From positions 67,180,984 to 67,244,983 of the forward strand of contig NC_088300.1 in the NCBI RefSeq assembly GCF_032854445.1: a stretch of 64,000 nucleotides of DNA, written 5' to 3'. The first letter of the stretch is position 1, and each line of letters begins with the position of its first letter. The notes under the pieces were generated by a model, which saw only the letters and a program-made list of their open reading frames with translations, was not told the origin of the DNA and did no database searches. The position numbers and the translations under genes are program-made. Positions 37,618 through 46,500 of the stretch are shown here, one piece after another. Origin of the DNA: Liolophura sinensis (Eukaryota; Mollusca; Polyplacophora; Chitonida; Chitonidae).

Positions 37618-37770
37618 ATGCCGAAGAAGCGTGGGCTGAATTCGGAAAGGACAGATGATCAAAACGAAGCTATAGCAATGTTAGACCATTGGAAAGACAA
37701 AATTCCTGCACACACCCAGAAATGGAATTCTGCGTGTAATGAAATCAGCACACTAAGTCTTGTGCCCTAG
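37618..37770 (+). CDS. Unrecognised 50-codon open frame, possible exon or pseudogene
   Basis: Starts AAAATGCCG and reads MPKKRGLNSERTDD through HWKDKIPAHTQKW to a TAG. Composition is protein-like. The start faintly recalls the meiotic protein MND1 (KK-x-GL), but this is too short to claim. It faces away from the 37365 frame, with a SINE between them. Confidence 0.2.
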   Translation: MPKKRGLNSERTDDQNEAIAMLDHWKDKIPAHTQKWNSACNEISTLSLVP

Positions 37771-38635
37771 TGCTTACATCCCAGTGGTAGTATACATTCA
37801 CTATCTAAAGCTGCAACTGAGCCAAGCGGCTCAGTTCAAAACTGCCAGGACTGGTGCTACCAGACAAACGGGGCTGAGGGGTAATCATGAGTAAAACGAA
37901 GTTAGGTAAAGTAATACAAAAAAATATATATAACATCCCAGTTTGCCGGTAAATTGACTTAACGTTTGAAGTCTCGCGGGAAATGATGCGGGTTAATTTT
38001 CCGCTGGGCGAACTGCACGGCGCAGTCAGATTCCGTGCGCAAAGTTACCTCATCACGTTTATGTCAGTCTTACAAGATTTCCCAAATCTCCTCCCCAGAA
38101 TATGCCTACTGCATTAAACATTAGGCAAAATCTTGACGGGGGTCCTGACTTCTATCGGTGGCAGTGTAGCGGCTGGTAACTTGAGAAGTTCGTTGTCTTG
38201 TCTGTTTAAACGCTACTGTTCTGTGCAGACGGCGTTCCTTTCCGAGGGGAAAGAAACAAGTCTTCATGTCAATCAACAGTTACGCCACACTGTGAGCAAA
38301 ACAAAATACCTCCGCTGGGAAAACTTTTCCTAGCATGACAGCTAGCCTTGAATAACGAGAGAACCCATTCAAAGATAAAATCTAGTTTTCAGATAGTCAA
38401 AGTATTTGGTACTTCTTGTGTAATGCATGACTTGTCCATCATGTCACGTTGTTGAAACTGTTGTTATTTGAAATCAACCAGTGCTTTTTTTTTGAGGCAA
38501 GCATATATGGTTGTTGTGTTATCTATAATTACAAATTATAAAAAGACCAAAACCTTGAAATTATGTAAATAAGAAACAAATTGATATTTCTTAATTGAGG
38601 GGTGTTTTGGTTTAAAGGTTACACAAAAGATCTCT

Positions 38636-38893
38636 GGCTCCTCCGTGACTGAGGGGGTAGCACGCCAGCGCGGTGCAATGGCCCAAGAACCTCTCACCAA
38701 TGCGGTCGCTGTGAGTCTTGCTCATGCTGACTTTCTCTCTACGTGGGAAGGTCTACGCTAGCTGCGGATGGCCGTGGGTTTCCCCAGGGCTCTGCCCGGT
38801 TTCCTCTCGTCATAATGCTGACTGCCTTCGTATAAGTGAAATATTCTTGAGTACGGCGTAGAACACCAATCAAATAAATAGAAAAATAAATAC
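38636..38893 (+). mobile_element. Full-length SINE
   Basis: Head CCTCCGTGACTGAGGGGG, complete body, tail AATAAATAGAAAAATAAAT. It is flanked by AAGATCTCT at 38627-38635 and 38894-38902. Confidence 0.92.
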
Positions 38894-39164
38894 AAGATCT
38901 CTACAAAAGAGTATACAAAATGACATTAATTTCATGTTTAGCATAAGGAAATAGGTCAAGCGCTGGTTGACCCGGTGTCAGCAGAATGTGACTGGGAGAC
39001 GACGAGATGCAGATGTCTTCGGCATATGGTTCCATGGAGGTAGCACTATAAATGTATTTATACCCATACTAAAACTGACCTGCTATGTATTAATTTTCAC
39101 GCCCTACGCACAGTGAAAACGAGGTGAATATACAGTTAAATTTTCCTACATAATTAAGTCCAGG

Positions 39165-39235
39165 TTTGAACCCTCACCTCACGTGTTCTAATATTTGAAA
39201 GACGAGCATCTTTCACCACTCTGCTACGACCAGCT
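39165..39235 (-). other. tRNA-like remnant
   Basis: Minus strand has GTAGCAGAGTGGTGAAAG and GAGGGTTCAAACCTGG (A- and B-box-like). The ends do not pair. It is related to 2785-2860. Confidence 0.45.
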
Positions 39236-39825
39236 TCTTTCGGTCTGCTAAAAGAAGACATCATCTTCTCAGACTAAGGGAACAAAACAACAAGCTTTCT
39301 GATGAGCCCAGGCAAGTAGAGAAAAATTCAGGCCATCTCAACTTTGCCATATTTTGCCAAAATTGTCTGTATCTTTCAACGAGCTTCCATTGGCTGTTAG
39401 GATGGTTAGCATTCGCCTGTCATCGACTGCAGCCTTTCAACGCCTTGCGCAAGCTAACGTAAAGGTAATTGTCAATACATTTTCCTGTCTTATGTCAGTT
39501 CTTATGTATCGTGGCCAAACATCCTCCCCCAACACCAAAAACCAGCATCAGCCCATTGTTTCTCAGGGGTGTGTGTGATGGTATTGGTACCTCAAGTCTT
39601 TACAGAGGCATGTATGGAGTATCAGGTACAGTGTTCTTTCGCATTGAATTGAATGTCCTAATAACAGGAAACCTTGAAGAATTTAAAATGGATAGTTTCA
39701 AATCAAAATCGAATGTCAACATTTTGATGCAAGATGTTGAATGAGGTAATATAAATACAGCATGCATTATGATGGCATGCAGGTTGTATAACATAATGTA
39801 AGATTGCAAGATTGTTAACATTTAT

Positions 39826-39990
39826 ATTTATTTATTTATTTATTTATTTATTTGATTGTTGTTTTACGCCGTACTCAAGAATATTTCACTTTTACGACGG
39901 CGGCCAGCATTATGGTGGGAGGAAACCGGGCGGAGCCCGTGGGAAACCCACGACCATCTGCAGGTTGCTGTTAGACCTTCCCACGTATAA
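39826..39990 (-). mobile_element. 5'-truncated SINE
   Basis: Long (TATT)n tail, TTTACGCCGTACTCAAGAAT and CAGGTTGCTGTTAGACC. It ends at CCCACGTA without the head. A detached tail fragment of the same family lies at 40059-40083. Confidence 0.88.
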
Positions 39991-40459
39991 TGTGTTAATT
40001 TGACATGATGGTGTTAAATTACAACATTTAACAGTTACATTAAATTTACAATAGTTTAGAAAACCAATCAAATAAATAAATAAACTGATTTCATCCTTTA
40101 CTATAATGACCCAAACAGCACGAGAATGTCACTTCCATGTAGATATACTGAAGTCTGTATGATTGCTTCCGTCATATGCTCAGATGTTTGTCAAATGGTC
40201 TATTAATGGTTTGTCAGAGGGATAGACGTGGTCACTCGCCAATCATGCATACGCAATGTAAGTTAAATTACAAGCAGATAAAATACTCCGTTATTAAAAG
40301 ATGTTCAGTGTACATAATGCTTTGTTATACAAACAGGATTGGAGAGGGGGTTGGGGGGGAGTATCCAAACTCCAAACTAAAATTTTGTTTTCATGTGCAT
40401 AAATATACAGTAACATATATCATCACAAATCAATGTAATAAATCGAGTCATTCATTGGT

Positions 40460-40594
40460 TTATAAAAACGTAAGCCATCTTCTCGGATTATCAATAAGAA
40501 TGTTATCAATGGCGGACTGTGAAATCCCACGGAGCTTCATCATAGGCACGACATTCAGTAAAATGTGGCACAACCCGTGACCGCCATATTGCTC
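40460..40594 (-). CDS. PTER: PTER exon 8, C-terminus and stop
   Basis: Residues 307-350, [17 protein letters not shown] through PRRWLTFL, then TAA. The acceptor is TTGTTTACAG|GAG (phase 0). The YGGHG-x-x-HIL and W-L-T-F endings are family hallmarks. An antisense plus-strand frame over this exon is a shadow. Confidence 0.95.
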   Translation of the reverse strand, partial: EQYGGHGLCHILLNVVPMMKLRGISQSAIDNILIDNPRRWLTFL

Positions 40595-43500
40595 CTGTAA
40601 ACAACGTAAACACACAATTTCTGGTCATGCGCTGCTGGTCAAACAGAAGCATACTTCAAGAACTTCTAGTTAACACACGAACAAGTACATATACACTGGA
40701 TAGTTTCTTACTATGGGCCATGAATGTCATTCTAGTCAAGAGAGAGTATGACATGTATGTCACGTAATACAAAGAATTTTAGAATGAAAGGAAACTTACA
40801 TTTCTGGTAAGAGTGTGACGGAAATGTTATATTGTACGAAGACTTTTGCCTTAAGGGAAACTTACAAGTCGATGGAGAGTGTGACAATCATGTTATATTG
40901 GATGAAGAAACCCACCAGAGAGTGTGACAATTATATTATATTGTACAAAGAATTTTGGCCTGTAGTGAAACCCACCAGTCTGTGGAGAGTATGACAGTCA
41001 TGCGCTATGACGACTTGCTCCCGGAAACCCTCGTCTATTAGATATTTGATGTTGTTGATTCTGGTGCTGTCACTAGGCATATTCACTTCCTTATTGAACT
41101 GGTAATACGACACCTCAATGCCGAACAGATCCAGCTCACAGTATATGCCCGTATCAGCCAATTCTCGCAGTTTTTCTTGGCTAAAGATTGTTCCTGAGTG
41201 AAAATATTGATCGAAGATGAACTAAATTCTTTAGTCACATTAAACATGCTTCCGGACAGGAAAAGTATTTATTTGATTTATTTATTTGATTGGTGTTTTA
41301 CGAAGTACTCAAGAATATTTCATTTATACGACGGCGGTTAGCATTATGGTCGGGAGCAGAGCCCGGAGGAAACACACGACCATTCGCAGGTTGCCGGGAG
41401 ACCTTCCGGCGTACGGTGGGACAGGAAATATTGGACAGAAACTGAAAATATGCAGAGCCCAAGAGTATGCAAACACCGCTCTTCTCCAGGTAACTTACAA
41501 ACTTCCTGACACAAAGCTGCAGTTGGATCAGTGTGAACTGTATGCCAGCATAAACAAAGCTTCAAAGGTCAAGGTAGGGAAACTTGCGACAAAGCACATG
41601 TCTATGTCACTTTATGGAGAGTTCCAGACAAGCAAAGATTGAAAAGCGTTAAAGTTGGCGATAAGAAGCACAAAGAACTTTTTTTTCTATTTTTAAAAAA
41701 CAGCATAGAACTGATTAAAATTGCTGGCGGTTGCATGATAATAAGACGTCTTGCCGATCACAACTGATACAATGTTCAAACGCTCAAAGTAAAGTTAAAA
41801 TTGGATTTTTCAGTATTCTGGACTCGAAGAAAAGAACACTTTCCTGTAAACAGTACGGACACAACGTTGGGTCACGTGTAACAAGATTCATGTTGTGACG
41901 GCATGACGTCATCATTTTGGTTATACTCGCAGTATACACGCTTGAGGGAGTAGACAGATTTCCGTATTTTTCTTCTGATATACATGGGCATTACTCTTAA
42001 AGTCGTGGTCTCCAAGAACCATTATTGTTATAACTTTCACCAAGTTATGAAAAGATCCTTTGAACGAAATTATTATAAAATATTTTCATCTCTCGTAGCG
42101 TGTGAGATCCTCATGGTAATTTTGTTATACATTATCATGAGTATGAGTTATATCCAAGTTCAGGAAATCTTGGTGAATACAGAACGGACTCACTATCTAG
42201 GTGTGACATCACAGTCTTGTCCACCTTCCCACCAGCTTCTTGGAGAATCCGGACTATCTCCATGGGAGCACCTTCGCCACGTCCAGGATGTATGATCACC
42301 GGACATCCCAAAGCGGTCTGGACATGCGCACCAGCTTCCAGAACTCGTCGCTCTGTAGCTGTGTTAAATGTACGAATTATGCTTATGTTTTCAATCTGAC
42401 CATGCAGCTTATGACGTCACACGTTGGCTACCTGCAGGCCTGGTATGATGATAGTCGTTTGTTTATGCAATGGCGATTATCGCATTTCGTGGACGAAACT
42501 AATCCATTTGTCGTGATAGGGTCACAACTATACGGAAAACCATATTTACATCTAGTGGTCAATCCTGGGTCGAGTCACACCTTAGACCTTAAAAGAGGAA
42601 GTTGTAACTCCCTCGTTTGGCGTTCAGCATTAAAGGAATAGTTGGTCGGTATCAGTGTAATGGCACGTGTGGGGCAGCTTACTTGCCTTCGGTAAGTCGT
42701 CTCAGTGAAGCAGCACTGGATAAAAGAGCAGTGGAAATCCGTCTTGCAAAAAGGAGGCACATTACACGTAAGGCTTCCTGCGTCGTCATAACTGTTAAAA
42801 TCTACGTTAAATCCTTAAGCAGTCACTCGCTCTATACATTGTCAAAAATGTGCAATACTAAAAAACGTGCATGTGCTCGAGGTTTCAGGCCTTTTTCAGG
42901 CTTACCGACCTGTTAATGGCCACGAACAGCCTAACTCTCCGATTACTCCGCATTTGATGTCGGTGTTATCCGTGCCCTCAGTTATATCTCGAATCATAGT
43001 TTCCGCCATTTTTTCGGTGGACATCTGATGAACGGCCGGACTAAGAGATTCATCCACATAAAATCCTAAATACAAGAAATATAATATTACCGTGAGAAGC
43101 TTTAGCAACAGCAATTTTTTCCATGGTACGCAACCTTCTAAATGTCCTCTGCTACAAATTTAATGGCAAATTATGCTAAAACAAAATCTCATCTCATATA
43201 CCATTAACCAAATTATGCAATTATTCCTTGTGTCTTTCGCCTTTATTTTTATTTTACAAAATCAGTTTAATGTATGGATTAAGGTGAAATTAACTAAATG
43301 CCTATAAGCGCACCTGTGCCCGCTATGACATGGACCCCGGATTGTTGGGATGCCTGCCGAACAAACTGAATGTCCCGCTGTAAACCCACCGTGCTGTTCT
43401 CAACAACTCCCGAACCACCATACTTCTGTAATTTTAAGAATAGAAATAGCAAATGTAATACACAATTAGATTATGACAATAAAAGACGTGGGTTTTAAGA

Positions 43501-46500
43501 TTACAGAATATCCCTAACTATATTCAATGTCCAACTTAGGGTTCTTCTTGGCGTAAAGGAGAATTTTGACCTTAATTCGACCTTGAGGTGCGATCTGTTG
43601 GTTAAGGTCAAGTGGTAAGCAGGTAAAAATTCCTAGACCGATCGGTTTACATTTAAATTTACTGCTACAGTGAACTGTACTTTTACTAGACTGATGAAGT
43701 GTTTAGGTAAGACGAAGTTTCTAGCATTAATTACATCATATATATTACGACAGTGTCTCCCTGTAACTGAAACATACCACAATCTGGTCGTAACAGAAAG
43801 CACACCCAGTCGATGTTCAAATAAAATTGAATTTAAAATCAATGAATTTAAAGTAAAAGTAAAAATTAAAGTGCAGTCATCGCCAAATGATAGTAGAATA
43901 CATGTATGTATAGCATGTTACGTAAAAATAGCCAGTGACTAAAACATGGTTATTTGCAACTACTTCGTTGATTCTCGCTGACTCAGTGGTCTAAAGCGTT
44001 GCAAACGACATACCCTTGACCAGTGAGGTCACTGCGTCAGGCACTTGTCGGAAGGTAGTTGCCTCTGGCCCTTTTCACAAAGCGCACGTAACGTGCGTGA
44101 AGGTATTATGTTCACATGATGTAGCTTTGCACTTTGTGAAACGGGACGAACCCAGGTATCTGGCGAAGAGCGGCACTTTTGTCTCGAGCGACGGTTTCTG
44201 AATCCGAAATGTATAAATGTCATCGAGTATATAATGCAGTTATAATGTAATGGTTACCTTGAACTGCTTAAGCTCTCCGACAATTGCCCTTTTCCCATCG
44301 TTGTATCGGAGGTTAGGCTTGTGGCTGTACCTGATATTCATGAGAAAACATCAATCGTCACATTTCATCGATTACTGCGTTGCATTTATTTGTTTAATTC
44401 ATTAACGCAATTCTAAATGAGTTTTAACTTATACAATGATAATCCACTGTCCACTGTCACTATCAAGGACGCTACGGCATCATGAATTACCGAACATACT
44501 TCTTAATAACTGCCTTAACGAGGTGCTGCCTAAGTATACCCCGTGGTCTAACTACCCTCTCCATGGCAACAAAGTACATAACAACGTCCATGAAACCGTC
44601 TTGTCTTGTCTACATACACGTTCTAAGTAAGAAGTCACTTACGGATACTGTCGAATCCAGCCTAAGTTCTTCAGATCAAACCCCGCGTCTTGTTTCTCCG
44701 TGATTCTGGGATCTGCGGTGGACTGGAGAGTGAAGGAGAAGTCCATAGAGAGGTGTTCATGAGGATACGTTATACCAACGTCCTCTGGCATGACCACACC
44801 CAGAACTGTAAATCATTATACACAGAAAGGTGTTCATGAGAATAGGTTATACCAACGTCCTCTGAACTGACCACACCCAAAACTGTAAATCATTATACAC
44901 TGAACTGACCATACCCAAAACTGTAAATCATTATACACGGAGAAGTGTTCACGACGATAGGTTATACCAACGTCCTCTGGACTGATCACACCCGAAACTG
45001 TAAATTATTATACACAGCACTGTACATCATTATACACAAAGAGGTGTTCATGAGGATAGGTTATACCAACGTCCTCTGGACTGACCACACCCAAAACTGT
45101 AAATCATTATACACAACACTGTAAATCATTACACACAGAAAGGTGTTCATGAGAATAGGTTATACCAGCGTTCTCTGGACTGAACACACCCAAAACTGTA
45201 AATCATAATACACTGAACTGACCACACCCACAACTGTAAATCATTATACACAGCACTGTAAATCATTATACATAGAGAGGTGTTCATGAGGATAGGTTAT
45301 ACCAACGTCCTCTGGACTGACCACACCTAAAACTGTAAATCATTTATACATAGCACTGTAAGTCATTATGGGGCCTATGTGGCTCAGTTGGTTAGCGCGC
45401 TAGCACAGCGTAATGACCCAAGAGTCTCTCACCAATGCGGTCGCTGTGAGTCTCATATTGGCTTCCTCTCCGGCCATAAGTGGGAAGGTCTGACAGCAAC
45501 TTGCGGATGGTCGTGGGTTTCCCCTGGGCTCTGCCCGGTTTCCTCCCACCATAATGCTGGTCGCCGTCGTATAAGTGAAATATTCTTGAGCACGGCGTAA
45601 AACACCAATCAAATAAATAAATAAATAAAAAAGTAAATCATTATACACAGAGATGTATTCCTGAGGATAGGTTATACCTACGTCCTCTGGACTGACCACA
45701 TCCAAAACTGTAAACCATTATACACAGCACTGTAAATCATTATACACAGAGAGGAGTTCATGAGGATAGGTTACACCAACGTCCTCTGGACTGACCACAC
45801 CCACAACTGTGAATCATTATACACAGCACTGTAAATCATTATACACAGAGAGGTGTTCATGAGGATAGGTTACACCAACGTCCTCTGGACTGACCACACC
45901 CACAACTGTGAATCATTATACACAGCACTGTAAATCATTATACACAGAGAGGTGTTCATGAGGATAGGTTATACCAACGTCCTATGGACTGATCACACCC
46001 AGAACTATAAATCATTATACACAGCACTGTAAATCATTATACATAGCACTGGAAATCATTATACACAGAGAGGTGTTCATGAGGATAGGTTATACCAACG
46101 TCCTATGGACTGATCACACCCAGAACTATAAATCATTATACACAGCACTGTAAATCATAATACATAGCACTGCAAATCATTATACACAGACAGGTGTTAA
46201 TTAGGATTGGGTATACCCGTATCCTCTGGACTGATCACACCAAGAACTGTAAATTATTAATCATTATACATAGCACTGCAAATCATTATACACAGAGAGG
46301 TGTTCATGAGGATAGGTTATACCAACGTCCTATGGACTGATCACACCCAGAACTATAAATCATTATACACAGCACTGTAAATCATTATACACAGCACTGT
46401 AAATCATTATACATAGCATTGTAAATCATTATACACAAAGAGTTGTTCATTATACACAGAGAGGAGTTCATGAGGATATGTTATACCAATGTCTTCTGGA

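Noticed and set aside
40176-40580. 134-codon plus-strand frame
   Set aside because: Lies antisense over PTER exon 8 and its 3' flank; no recognisable domain.
41984-42295. 103-codon plus-strand frame
   Set aside because: Covers PTER intron 6 and the antisense of exon 6.
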